From the NCBI GenBank assembly GCA_020635205.1, contig JACKAE010000003.1:930001-994000 (forward strand): a stretch of DNA of 64,000 nucleotides, given 5' to 3'. This document shows, piece after piece, positions 35,767 to 44,317 of this stretch (position 1 is its first letter; every line of letters begins with the position of its first letter). Source of the stretch: Ignavibacteria bacterium. Lineage in GTDB: Bacteria > Bacteroidota > Ignavibacteria > OLB7. A program made the translations under genes and the position numbers. Below the pieces are notes generated by a model. It did no database searches and was not told the DNA's origin. It was given only the letters and a program-made list of their open reading frames with translations.

Positions 35767-36681
35767 CTATCTTCGAATGTGAAGTTGTTGGACTATGCGT
35801 TCGCTCTCACTCTGCATCACAATGAAGTAGAGTCCGGTTGCAAGTGAGCCGAGATCAAGGCTGAGTTGGTAGAGGCGGGCTGCTTCCAGTTCACCGTCGA
35901 AGAGAATCGAGGCTTCACGACCGAGAGGGTCAACAACGGAAATGTGAACCGATCCAGTCTCATTCGTCACAACGTCGAGACGTGCTGGCCCTTCGGTGAT
36001 GTTGGGAAGTGCGTTCAGTCGGGAAGCCGGGCCGCCACCACGAATCAGGCGGATATGATCTCCCTCACGGCAAACCCCCAACAACCGGAACTCCCCATCT
36101 TCTTTTCTCGGCGTGAATTCTGACTCCCCTCTCCTCTCCCAAATAATCGTATCGATTGTCAGGGGGGTACTCTCAGCATTCCCGAGCATCGCAGTGAATT
36201 CGAGGCGTGCAAGTGTGTCGACGAGGTTCCCCGACACAGTTCCGGAAATCTCCATCACACAGTCGTCACCGTCGGGTGTGCAACGAGGAGTCCCGCCGAT
36301 TGGCTCCAAGAGGCTTCTGTTAAATCGAACCCGAGCCTGAAACGAGCGGGGACCATAGCGGAGAAGTCGCGCCGAGTTGTCGAGAATTAGGGGGATCGTA
36401 ACTCGCGTACCAACTTCTGCTTCAATCACCGGAAATCGAACCAGAGCATCGGCTTCCACAAACGGCTTGTGCCAGAAACCGATACCGGCAAGATTTTCCC
36501 CATCAGGTGAGAGCAACCCGGCAGCCGCCTGCGAAAGTGTTCCACTCACCTGATGTCCCAGATTTCCGGTAGCTCCTCCTCCACTCCCCATCACCTGCCG
36601 ATCTACCCGGTGCTGAGCCGATGCTCCGATCGTAGTGAGGAGACCGAAGATCAATCCTATTATGTAATGTTGATAGGTCAT
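35767..36681 (-). CDS. Cassette B gene 1: exported cohesin-like protein with T9SS type A-like tail
   Basis: The product has 304 aa from the ATG at 36681, chosen because AGGA lies 7 bases before it and a clean signal peptide follows (MTYQHYIIGLIFGLLTTIGASAQ); the frame is open to a GTG at 36726. It is a paralogue of the gene at 15715 with the same motifs in order: GSGGGATGNLG..GTLSQAAAG..GFWHKPF, a cohesin-like beta domain with VRFNRSLLEPIGGTP and NAESTPLTIDTIIWE, GVCREGDHIRLIRGG, and a C-terminal sorting-like domain (LNALPNITEGPARLDV...DPLGREAS...LATGLYFIVM). The canonical PNP near the start of the sorting domain has become LPN. The expected route is T9SS export to the surface. Confidence 0.82.
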   Translation of the reverse strand: MTYQHYIIGLIFGLLTTIGASAQHRVDRQVMGSGGGATGNLGHQVSGTLSQAAAGLLSPDGENLAGIGFWHKPFVEADALVRFPVIEAEVGTRVTIPLILDNSARLLRYGPRSFQARVRFNRSLLEPIGGTPRCTPDGDDCVMEISGTVSGNLVDTLARLEFTAMLGNAESTPLTIDTIIWERRGESEFTPRKEDGEFRLLGVCREGDHIRLIRGGGPASRLNALPNITEGPARLDVVTNETGSVHISVVDPLGREASILFDGELEAARLYQLSLDLGSLATGLYFIVMQSESERIVQQLHIRR

Positions 36682-36858
36682 TCCATTATCCTGTAGCATT
36701 ACTCGCGCTGCACTCACGCTCCGCACATTTATCTGAACGCTTACAAGGTAACGGCGGTGGTTTCAGAGAGGTGGGGAAATGGTTTCAGGGAGGAGAGATC
36801 GGATAGAAATCATAGATTTATGCAGAATATTAGGTAACCAAACCACCGGAGGCTACAG

Positions 36859-37299
36859 ATGGACAACTTCATGAGGCTTGCAGTCGAAGAGGCAAAAAAG
36901 GGAACGAGTGAGGGAGGAATCCCGATTGGCTCCGTCATTGTTCACGAAGGGAAGGTTCTCGGGCAAGGGCACAACAAGCGCATCCAGCAGGGGAGCGTTG
37001 TATTGCACGGTGAAATGGATGCGTTAGAAAACGCCGGACGTCAACCTGCCTCCGTCTACCGGAACTCGACACTCTACACTACCCTCTCCCCCTGCCCAAT
37101 GTGTACCGGAGCAATTCTCCTCTACGGCATCCCTCGCGTTGTTATAGGAGAAAACCAGACGTTTATGGGAGATGAAGACCTTCTCCGCTCGCGTGGCGTA
37201 GAAGTAGAGGTGTTGAACGATTCCGAATGTATTCAGATGATGACCGACTTCATTGAGGGGAATCCCGAGTTGTGGAACGAGGATATTGGGGAGGAATGA
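36859..37299 (+). CDS. Cytosine deaminase, yeast-type zinc deaminase
   Basis: The product has 146 aa. The zinc site is complete: H50-G-E52 in LHGEMDALENAGR, and Cys79/Cys82 in SPCPMCTGAI. TLYTTLSPCPMCTGAILLYG, the following IPRVVIGEN, and the ending NPELWNEDIGE match the yeast Fcy1 cytosine deaminase pattern as I remember it, more than tRNA or guanine deaminases. The expected reaction is cytosine + H2O -> uracil + NH3 in pyrimidine salvage. Most bacteria use the unrelated amidohydrolase CodA. It is divergent from cassette B and lies alone. The stop codon TGA (37297-37299) overlaps the first unit of the 8-bp tandem array. Confidence 0.88.
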   Translation: MDNFMRLAVEEAKKGTSEGGIPIGSVIVHEGKVLGQGHNKRIQQGSVVLHGEMDALENAGRQPASVYRNSTLYTTLSPCPMCTGAILLYGIPRVVIGENQTFMGDEDLLRSRGVEVEVLNDSECIQMMTDFIEGNPELWNEDIGEE

Positions 37300-37481
37300 G
37301 TGTGGGAGTGTGGGAGTGTGGGAGTGTGGGAGTGTGGGAGTGTGGGAGTGTGGGAGTGTGGGAGTGTGGGAGTGTGGGAGTGTGGGAGTGTGGGAGTGTG
37401 GGAGTGTGGGAGTGTGGGAGTGTGGGAGTGTGGGAGTGTGGGAGTGTGGGAGTGTGGGAGTGTGGGAGTGTGGGAGTGTGG
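37298..37481 (+). repeat. 8-bp microsatellite, exactly 23 copies of GAGTGTGG
   Basis: The 184-bp block is perfect and begins within the stop codon of the deaminase gene. Both strands stay open across it (reading ECGSVGVW or HSHTPTLP), which creates spurious ORFs. The rest of the spacer to 37667 holds nothing I recognise. Confidence 0.97.
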
Positions 37482-37667
37482 AAAATACAGATCGTGGCCT
37501 TTGAATCGTATTTATTCTCTGTTTTTTAGGCGTGGGACTTTCACAGAGTTGTATTTCTGCAATCTGCCGAATTCGTTTTAACAATACCCTCTTGACCTCA
37601 CCCCATGATATTCTTTATTCACTATAGGACAGCTTCTTCCAAAGAGATGTCTGCCATAAAACATTAC

Positions 37668-38906
37668 CTACCACCTCCACAACCCTCGAATTGGAACTGC
37701 ATGTATCCGCTCGTTATATGTGATAACGTCATCTCCGTCGTAGAGCAGCACTCCTCTGTGGAAGTTATCGGCGGCTTCCTGAAGTTCAACTAACCCTTTG
37801 AAGTCTCGCGCCTGAAGTGTCTGCGTTCCCTTAACTTCGATCCCAACAACTGCGCCGGAACGGTCTTCCAGTACTATATCTACTTCTTGTCCTGCATGTG
37901 TCCTGAAGTGGAACAGTTTGCACGAACGTTCCGACCATCCCCGCATCTTCTCAATCTCCATCACAACGTAGGTCTCCAACATTCGTCCTCGCAATACAGG
38001 ATTGTTTGCCCCTGCATCAAAACCAATGAGTGCCCCAGCCAGTCCAGTATCACTCAGGTGAATCTTTGGAGATCGAACCAATCGCTTGGAAATATTCGTT
38101 GCCCAGGCAGGAATTGTACGGAGAATGTACGTGGCTTCCAGAAGAGAAATGTAGCGCTTCATAGTGGACTGTGGAATGCCGGTTGAGCGGGTAAACTCTG
38201 CATAGTTCACAAGAGTTGCCGTGCGTGAGGCGCAGAATGCGAAGAGCTTCGGCATATCACTAAGTCGCTCTATGTTGGCAATATCTCGAATGTCCCGTTG
38301 CGTAAGTGCGGTCACATACGATTCAAACCATTGCTCTCTTCGCCTCGCTACTTCCCGTTGTCCCGGCTCTGGATAACCTCCACGCTCTATCGCAGATTTC
38401 AAACCATCTTCATTACTATCAACAGGCACATCTTTCGGCAATGAATCCGAAAAGAGCAGGTCGATAAATGTCTCTTTCCTCCCAATGAGTTCCCCGTGCG
38501 AGAGTGGCCAAAGTGTTAGTATTTCCATACGCCCTGCGAGGGAGTCACTTACCTTGGGAAGAAAAAATGGATTTGCCGAACCGGTTAAAAGAAAACGTCC
38601 CGCTCGACGATCTTGGTCAACACTTCGCTTGATAGCGCGAAGCAAATCTGGGACACGCTGCACTTCATCGATTATCAGCCGCCCTGGAATGGAACCGATC
38701 AGTCCATCTGGATCAGTCTCTGCCCTGCTCAAGGTAAGAGGATCATCGAGCGAAAGATATTCGACACGGTCTTCTTTACTAACCGTGGAGCCGACAATAT
38801 GCTCGACCAAAGTAGTTTTCCCCACCTGTCGAGCACCAGTCAGAAGCACAACTGGTGTGTCGGAAAGAGCTTCAAGAAGACGCGCGGTGAGGTTGCGTTC
38901 AATCAT
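37668..38906 (-). CDS. AAA-fold ATPase with DUF4143 C-terminal domain
   Basis: The product has 412 aa from the ATG at 38906 (MIERNLTARLLEAL); upstream codons to 38984 run through palindromic DNA and are not family-like. Walker A is GARQVGKT (24-31), followed by YLSLDDP, the Walker B RLIIDEVQRVPDLL and the sensor-like FLLTGSANPFFLP. This is the AAA_14 + DUF4143 architecture. The C-terminal part includes YEFTRSTGIPQSTMKRYISLLE (HTH-like) and HFRTHAGQEVDIVLED, a PD-(D/E)xK-like strand common in the DUF4143 domain. These proteins are widespread in environmental bacteria and archaea; their role is unsettled and many occur as mobile accessory genes. It lies downstream of an unusual double palindrome. 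Confidence 0.9.
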   Translation of the reverse strand: MIERNLTARLLEALSDTPVVLLTGARQVGKTTLVEHIVGSTVSKEDRVEYLSLDDPLTLSRAETDPDGLIGSIPGRLIIDEVQRVPDLLRAIKRSVDQDRRAGRFLLTGSANPFFLPKVSDSLAGRMEILTLWPLSHGELIGRKETFIDLLFSDSLPKDVPVDSNEDGLKSAIERGGYPEPGQREVARRREQWFESYVTALTQRDIRDIANIERLSDMPKLFAFCASRTATLVNYAEFTRSTGIPQSTMKRYISLLEATYILRTIPAWATNISKRLVRSPKIHLSDTGLAGALIGFDAGANNPVLRGRMLETYVVMEIEKMRGWSERSCKLFHFRTHAGQEVDIVLEDRSGAVVGIEVKGTQTLQARDFKGLVELQEAADNFHRGVLLYDGDDVITYNERIHAVPIRGLWRW

Positions 38907-38970
38907 ACAAAGGATTCCAAAGATGTGTGATTTTAGAACCGGACAGGGCAAACTTAAGATTCTATAGAGA

Positions 38971-39024
38971 AAAATCAACCACACAGTGGTTGAAAATCAG
39001 CCACTGTGTGGTTGATTTTCAACC
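38971..39024. promoter_or_regulatory. Two mutually exclusive hairpins upstream of the DUF4143 ATPase gene
   Basis: Arms 38971-38989 (AAAATCAACCACACAGTGG) and 39001-39019 are perfect 19-bp complements with an 11-nt loop. The loop segment 38988-38999 (GGTTGAAAATCA) also pairs perfectly with 39013-39024, so two alternative structures compete. It is 65 bp before the ATPase start and after the GNAT stop (same strand). It could be an operator, an attenuator or an insertion remnant; there is no T-run. Confidence 0.55.
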
Positions 39025-39118
39025 AGCAGGTCACCGAAGAAGGATAAAACTAACTCGCTTTTGGGTCAAGGCGAAGAAAGATCGATGTTGTCCTGACTGA
39101 GCAGAGTTATCGTGGCAC

Positions 39119-39979
39119 TCACCCCAACTCGAACGAGGTCACGCCGAAGATTTTTTCGAGAGCGATTTCGGGGAACTCTCCAATGTAGATTCTTCCCGTA
39201 CCGAAGACCATCGTCATGCCGTACCGCTCCGCTATATTCATTCCCGGAAGGTTTGTCTCGGGAACGTCTAAGTAAATCGGTTCACCTTTTTCTGCGAAGG
39301 AGCAGAGTTCGCGGAAGAGAGATTCCGCAATCTCTACGTTGTCTGCGAAGAGAGGGCCAATCTTGTAGCCCTTTCGGCAAGCTCTAATTACTCCGTAGCC
39401 CTTCAGTTCACCTTCGTCGAACCAACCAACCCCATATGATTTTGGCATTTTCAACCAGTGTTCGAGAAATTTCCGCCGCTCGACCGGAAAGCACTCCGAA
39501 TCGTAGGCAACCAATAGGTCAAACGGAACTTCACTCAGTGGTTTGATCCTCCCCTCTTCCTCCCTCTCAGCCTTCATTGAGATATCTCCCGGCCAATATT
39601 CAAAGCGGATGTTCCGATAGGCTAAGTTGAATCCAACCTTCTGGTAATCCTCCAACCGCTCAAAGACTCCATCTCCTCCGATAACCTGATTCTCCAGATG
39701 CTCAAGAGCTTTGTGGAAAAGCTGGATGCCGTAGCCCTGATCTCGATACTCCGGCAACACAATGTAGAAGCCCATGAACCCGAACGTCCCCTCGTACGAA
39801 ACTGCCGAGACGCAACCAATCGGTTTCCCGTCGAGGTATCCCATCAAAAATCCGTCGGGGTCGGTCGCATAAAATGGTTCAGCATCGAACAGGCCGGGAT
39901 TCCATCCCTCTTCAGCGGCGAGGTCAACGGCAAAGTCCATCTCCTCGCGGGTCATCGGTTGTATCGTAAATGTCGACAT
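39119..39979 (-). CDS. GNAT-family N-acetyltransferase with second C-terminal acyltransferase-like domain
   Basis: The product has 286 aa. The N-terminal GNAT domain (about 1-135) has MGFYIVLPEYRDQGYGIQLF, the acetyl-CoA-binding V(L)PEYRxQGxG signature. The second half (about 155-286) has VGWFDEGELKGYGVIRACRKGYKIGPLFAD and YLDVPETNLPGMNIAERYGM, the Acetyltransf_18-type domain seen in YitH-like proteins. The acceptor is unknown. It is cytosolic. It lies 45 bp downstream of the biotin ligase gene on the same strand, so the two are probably co-transcribed, without an obvious functional link. Confidence 0.9.
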   Translation of the reverse strand: MSTFTIQPMTREEMDFAVDLAAEEGWNPGLFDAEPFYATDPDGFLMGYLDGKPIGCVSAVSYEGTFGFMGFYIVLPEYRDQGYGIQLFHKALEHLENQVIGGDGVFERLEDYQKVGFNLAYRNIRFEYWPGDISMKAEREEEGRIKPLSEVPFDLLVAYDSECFPVERRKFLEHWLKMPKSYGVGWFDEGELKGYGVIRACRKGYKIGPLFADNVEIAESLFRELCSFAEKGEPIYLDVPETNLPGMNIAERYGMTMVFGTGRIYIGEFPEIALEKIFGVTSFELG

Positions 39980-40024
39980 CTTAATTTGAACTACGCTACG
40001 TTGCTATCTGCCTCTGCTATATTG

Positions 40025-40834
40025 TTATCCGAGCTTGACGCTCCCTCCCATCACCATCTCCACATCGTCGTTCCCATTTTCAATCAGGAGATAGCCTTTG
40101 CGATTAATACCAACAACTCTTCCCGGAAGTGGCTGAACAATCTGCCGTCCCCGGAGCCAGTCACGCTCTGCATACTCCTCGATCTCTCTCGGCATCAAAT
40201 CTTCCGGCACTGTTCGCAACTGCTCGCGGAGTGCGGTCACCATTCTCTCCAGAATGCGAAGTCGGTTCGCTTTCTCCGGTAGATAGTCGTCGAAGAAGCG
40301 GAGGGGAAGTGATGAGAAGTCGGGGGGGACGTCAGTAATGCGGAAGACGTTCAATCCAACTCCAACTATCACATATTGCTGATCACCCCGCGTGACCCCC
40401 TCAACAAGGATTCCCCCCACTTTGCCGTTGTCGATAATCAGATCGTTCGGCCACTTCAAACGAACGAAGGGACTATCCTCGGAAGCAGCACCAGCCGAAA
40501 TTAGAAGGTCATCTAATGCTCGTGCTAAGATAAGGCCAATCCGCACCGGCAACAGTGGAAGAGCTTCCGGGCGTTCAGGGCGTAGCAGAAGAGAGAACAT
40601 CACCGAGGATCCTGGTTGAGAAATCCACCGATTTCCGTCACGTCCCTTCCCCGCAGTCTGATGGTCGGCCAGAACCAACGTCCACCCCGAAGCCCCGGCA
40701 TCTGCCAGCGCGCGGGCAATCCCCTGCGTCGACTCTGTCCTACTATAAAATCGGAGATCAGCAACTCCCCAATCTTCGGCAAGTTCCTCCCGCACAGTTG
40801 TATCGCGTCCTATCTGATTTAATAAATCGGGCAT
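40025..40834 (-). CDS. birA: Biotin--[acetyl-CoA-carboxylase] ligase, group I (no DNA-binding domain)
   Basis: The product has 269 aa. It activates biotin with ATP and transfers it to the biotin carrier lysine of acyl-CoA carboxylases. Visible motifs are ESTQ (34-37), the biotinyl-AMP loop GKGRDGNRW (62-70; family GRGRxGRxW with the first Arg replaced by Lys), KWPND (127-131) and KVGGILVE (138-145), then GVGLNV. A C-terminal SH3-like domain (GRQIVQPLPGRVVGINRKGYLLIENG) follows. There is no N-terminal winged helix, so it should not act as a bio-operon repressor. The ATG at 40834 fits the family start. It is first gene of a probable two-gene unit with the GNAT gene. Confidence 0.93.
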   Translation of the reverse strand: MPDLLNQIGRDTTVREELAEDWGVADLRFYSRTESTQGIARALADAGASGWTLVLADHQTAGKGRDGNRWISQPGSSVMFSLLLRPERPEALPLLPVRIGLILARALDDLLISAGAASEDSPFVRLKWPNDLIIDNGKVGGILVEGVTRGDQQYVIVGVGLNVFRITDVPPDFSSLPLRFFDDYLPEKANRLRILERMVTALREQLRTVPEDLMPREIEEYAERDWLRGRQIVQPLPGRVVGINRKGYLLIENGNDDVEMVMGGSVKLG

Positions 40835-41227
40835 AGTGATTCTTGAGCAATTGTTTGTTTGTCGCTGTTAGCCGTGAGCAATGCGCTTTCAGCTATGAGC
40901 CGTTGGTAATTGAGCCCGCCACGGCGGAAGTGCCCAATGGTACAGGCGCATGGGGAGCACATAGAGATCTGCACCGTACAAAATTCAAGAGTGATGACTG
41001 AAGGGGGTAATGATTTTCCGCCACTCAAGATACGGAATGGGGAAGAATGGCAAGGGAGTTCCCTCACGAAGTTGTAGGGAGAGTAGAGAAGGGATCACTT
41101 CTGAGAGAGTAATCAGCCACGATTCGGCACGCCACGTTACCTTTTCCAGAGCACAATCCTTTCCTATTTTCACTTCCGAATAGGACAAAACCAGAATTGG
41201 TTTACGGAAGGTTGCCACTGCACCACA
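40835..41227. other. 393-bp spacer without recognisable gene
   Basis: This spacer divides birA (minus) from the small membrane protein (plus). It should contain both promoters. Apart from a short GC-rich block around 40915-40960, unlike its flanks, I see no ORF, hairpin or repeat worth naming. Confidence 0.5.
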
Positions 41228-41713
41228 ATGATCCATCGACCCCGAACATCTCGCTTCGCTCGCTTTATCCTCGCCAGCTTTATTGTTGCTGGTCTGGTTA
41301 CTACAATTGGCATCGCTATTATGATAGTATTCCACCCGATGCTCTTGCCAACCTTCCAAGAACTGGATGAAGTGAATACCTTCGAGATGATTCAAAACGA
41401 GTTAGTGAACCCTGACAACACCTACACCGCCATCTACTACAGAGCTGATGGTGGTACAACCACTAGTACTAGACATAGCGTAACACTCTTCAAGACATCG
41501 AAGAAGATAAAAGTCGGAGGGGATCGGGGAATAGTTGTCTTCGCAAGTGACGAAGGGAGGCCTCGCATTCGATGGCTGACCTCCGACACATTGCAGATAG
41601 AGAGATATCCACACAATCTCGACCTATCGAAGAATAGTTCTGAAGATGGGGCTGTTCACATCCTGTATGTAGAGCCGGGAGAAGAGAAATCCAACATAAC
41701 AGGCATGGATTGA
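41228..41713 (+). CDS. Small single-pass membrane protein, function unknown
   Basis: The product has 161 aa. A basic N-terminus (HRPRTSRFAR) is followed by one long hydrophobic helix (about 12-36, FILASFIVAGLVTTIGIAIMIVF). The outer part is about 120 residues of beta-prone sequence (NPDNTYTAIYYRADGGTTTSTRHSVTLFK..., SDTLQIERYPHNLDL). The pattern 'NPDxxYxAxxYxxDGGAT(S)xxxxxVxLxK' is one I associate with DUF5412-type proteins, but the match is from memory. It would sit in the inner membrane with the domain outside. There is no ribosome site of note. Confidence 0.65.
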   Translation: MIHRPRTSRFARFILASFIVAGLVTTIGIAIMIVFHPMLLPTFQELDEVNTFEMIQNELVNPDNTYTAIYYRADGGTTTSTRHSVTLFKTSKKIKVGGDRGIVVFASDEGRPRIRWLTSDTLQIERYPHNLDLSKNSSEDGAVHILYVEPGEEKSNITGMD

Positions 41714-41882
41714 CTTGCTCGAAAGGCAACCTTTGTTGAGCAAGTCAACGAGAGAGAGCAGCTTGCTCCTAAACACAGGGAGTTCATCAGTTTGCAGAAC
41801 GGATTCATTGCAGCCTATCAAGATTATTGAAGAGTTTGCTCACCTCTGATAACTACTGTACTGCTGTTGCAAGTCTTAGATT

Positions 41883-41976
41883 CCCCTCTCCCAAACATTA
41901 CTCAATCGATCCTCTCTTCTCCGAGTGGAAGAGGGGAGCCGGAACTGAAGCTGTGTACTCACATCCGACTGAAGGT
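41883..41976. repeat. Composite palindromic repeat, copy 2, interrupted by the IS
   Basis: Read on the minus strand, this is the same element as 13549-13660. The arms CCCCTCTCCCA / GAAGAGGGGAGCC are at 41883-41940. The hairpin is split by the IS: ACATCCGACTGAAGGT at 41961-41976 continues with CGGGTGT at 43442-43448. Restored, the hairpin has a 10-bp stem. Confidence 0.6.
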
Positions 41977-43432
41977 CCTGAAGTTTACCCACACTTATGT
42001 AGAGTTGTTGAGGATTCTGGCTCCATCATACATATCCTTCAGGCGTTTCCACCCAAGCCAGAGAGTTTGCCAGCCCGGATCACCATCACCCTTGCGTCGG
42101 AGGAACCCTCCAAGACTGGCAAGGCTATGATAGAACTCCCGCAGACGCATCTGCTCTGCTTCGGTATTCAAGCAGACTACCGCAATCAACAATCGTATCA
42201 ATCCTATGGGGTACACACTTGTGGCTAAGCGATCACCAGCAACACGCGACACGTTGCGCAACTGCAGTAACCAGAGCGAGACAATCGATGTCATCGCAAT
42301 CAGATTTTCCATTCCCCCAAGACTCCGCAACTTCTGATGCTCGATTCGACATCCGGTCTTCATACACTTATGGTACTCCTCGATCAGCCAACGATGCTCG
42401 TACCAACTGATCGCCGACTCGATAGAAGAACGCTCCTCCAAGGGCAGATCACTCAGTAAGATCCACTCAAGCTCTTCTCCCTCTCTTGTCGTGCCGACAC
42501 AGCGTAGAGACCAACACTTCTGCGCTCCCAACGCCTGTTGTCCGCATAGAGCTGATGCGGTGATCCAGACAACTGCATGGCTGATCTGAAGCTCGACATC
42601 CTGGGCGACCCTTCGCGTGCTTGCGCGCAGATGGATACGGCGACTGAGCACCGGTGGTTGTTTCCGCAGATAGCTCTTGAGATAGCTCTGGAGACCCTCA
42701 GAGGTTTCGATCCGACGATTGTGCGCTACACGCAGCAGAAAATGCCATCCCAATTCGCGCGACCGCTGCATGTAGTTGTAGATATCGCTCTCGCGATCTC
42801 CAACACTCACCCACATGCTATGAGCCGGAGCCTCGCCGATACCTTCGAGCGTTTGCTCCCACACCTGCGACTGACGTGGACGTGCCAGACGCTCGCTACG
42901 TGACTCCTTCGCCCGTGCTCGTTCCGGGCGATTCCACAACTTCTGCCACGCAAGACCCAGAATCTCTCCTTCTTGAGCGTTCCTCGACGGGACGACCGCC
43001 AGAGCATGATGTGCCATAATGCCCCGTCCTCCTGCATTGCCGATGTAGCCTATGCCCTCGGTTCTCTGGTGCTTTGCGTAGGAAAAACTCGTGCTGTCTT
43101 GCAGAAACAAGACTACCTGCTGACCCCTATCACAGGCTCGTTGACGGGTCTGATCCCAATGAGCGTGACTCAGTCCCAAGGGAGTTACTTCTGGATTGTT
43201 TAACAGCCGATAAGCTCCTTTGAGAGCTTTCCAGGACTTCGTTTGCTGCGGTAAGCTCCGCGATGGTTCTTCCAGCATCGCTGCACCCAACGCTATAGCA
43301 CGACGGGTGCGACGAGCATCCCCTAAGCATGCCGATGACCATTGACTCTCGGCCCATCTCCGCGATTCTATCAACTCTGGTTGCTTCATTCCTCCAATTT
43401 ACTCCCTCCTTTACTTGTGGGTAAACTTCAGG
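41977..43432. mobile_element. IS4-family (IS50/Tn5-like) insertion sequence, complete, 1,456 bp
   Basis: The terminal inverted repeats start CCTGAAGTTTACCCACA at both ends (17 bp perfect). They are flanked by a perfect 9-bp target duplication, ACTGAAGGT, at 41968-41976 and 43433-43441, the length expected of the IS50 subgroup. One transposase gene fills the element. The intact ends, the perfect duplication and the intact gene indicate a recent insertion. Confidence 0.95.
41995..43389 (-). CDS. IS4-family transposase, Tn5/IS50 type
   Basis: The product has 464 aa and is full length. The N-terminal DNA-binding region WAESQWSSACLGDARRTRR (about 13-31) and SLPQQTKSWKALKGAYRLLNN (44-64) are as in the Tn5 transposase. 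The DDE catalytic triad is readable: first Asp in VLFLQDSTSFSY, second in VSVGDRESDIYNY, and Glu in WYEHRWLIEEYHKCMKTGC, the Y-(2)-R-(3)-E-(6)-K signature of IS4. The C-terminus is also Tn5-like (LGGFLRRKGDGDPGWQTLWLGWKRL). It catalyses cut-and-paste transposition. No frameshift is seen, so it is probably active. Confidence 0.95.
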   Translation of the reverse strand: MKQPELIESRRWAESQWSSACLGDARRTRRAIALGAAMLEEPSRSLPQQTKSWKALKGAYRLLNNPEVTPLGLSHAHWDQTRQRACDRGQQVVLFLQDSTSFSYAKHQRTEGIGYIGNAGGRGIMAHHALAVVPSRNAQEGEILGLAWQKLWNRPERARAKESRSERLARPRQSQVWEQTLEGIGEAPAHSMWVSVGDRESDIYNYMQRSRELGWHFLLRVAHNRRIETSEGLQSYLKSYLRKQPPVLSRRIHLRASTRRVAQDVELQISHAVVWITASALCGQQALGAQKCWSLRCVGTTREGEELEWILLSDLPLEERSSIESAISWYEHRWLIEEYHKCMKTGCRIEHQKLRSLGGMENLIAMTSIVSLWLLQLRNVSRVAGDRLATSVYPIGLIRLLIAVVCLNTEAEQMRLREFYHSLASLGGFLRRKGDGDPGWQTLWLGWKRLKDMYDGARILNNST

Positions 43433-43441
43433 ACTGAAGGT

Positions 43442-44317
43442 CGGGTGTTCATGAGAGTTCCTATTGTAGGGATCTGACCTTTCTATCAAGTGCTCTGAGA
43501 AACTGTTGGACTCGCAAGTTCATTGACTGCGCGTATACCACCGACAGCATACCAACGCTTATCAATTACCATACGCGCTTCTCTATCTTATTATTTAGCA
43601 ATCAACTCCATCGGCTCCCCCCACCTCTATTATTTATCAAACTCACGGCATTCGGGTATTTGCAGATTTCACGGCAATCGGGGATTGATACGCTTTGGGT
43701 TTAGAGGGATATTTGTGATAGTAAAGAACACCACTCATTTGCTTATTGATATAACTTCTAATGAGGATAGGGAGAAGTACACGAGCGCTCTACATGCTCT
43801 CTTCAAAAAACTTAAGGCACAAACAATTCCTTATAGATTTAACCTCTGACAATTCAAGCACAAGCACATCTTCTGTTTACTCCAAAACACTCTTTATCCA
43901 TAAAAAGAAACACGGCCGAATTAAATGCAAGACAATCCTAAGCATATAGATAATAACATCATGAGTATTTTCAATTTGCAGATATTGGCGAGCCCCTCTC
44001 TATGGAGCCTTCTCATCTCACCCCACCCTCTCTCCATTCGCTCTTCGGATACTCCATTTAATCATTGGATAGAAGAAGAGAAGGCAGAGAAGTCGACCAC
44101 GGCCAGCTAACATCGAATATCAATAAAACATTACAGACTTATTATCCGAACGCAAAGCACTGCATTAACAGACACCATCCTGACCATTTGCGACGGATAA
44201 ACGGCTCGAGGTTAAGCAACTTAAAGAACCGAAGTAGTCTTGCCGTAAGACAAGATTATCAAAAGCCGCACACAGATTACAGCATCACAATCACCACAAA
44301 AAGCATTCTGATTTACT
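43442..44317. other. 876-bp AT-rich region without convincing gene
   Basis: After the IS right end the sequence is clearly richer in A+T than the rest. It holds only short frames with poor starts: a TTG-initiated 108-codon frame at 43523-43849 whose C-terminal third (HLLIDITSNEDREKYTSALHALFKKL) looks protein-like but cannot be placed, and frames below 90 codons after it. It could be gene debris. It should contain the promoter for the gene at 44318. Confidence 0.5.

Noticed and set aside
37298..37481. Regular array that could look like CRISPR
   Set aside because: It is an 8-bp unit repeated without spacers and there are no cas genes.
37024..37584. Minus-strand frame of 186 codons with HSHTPTLP repeats, and three plus-strand ECGSVGVW frames
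   Set aside because: They are created by the 8-bp microsatellite, which is open in several frames, and they overlap the deaminase gene.
43523..43849. 108-codon frame in the AT-rich region after the IS
   Set aside because: It starts only with TTG, has no ribosome site, and its first two thirds do not look like protein. It may contain gene debris.
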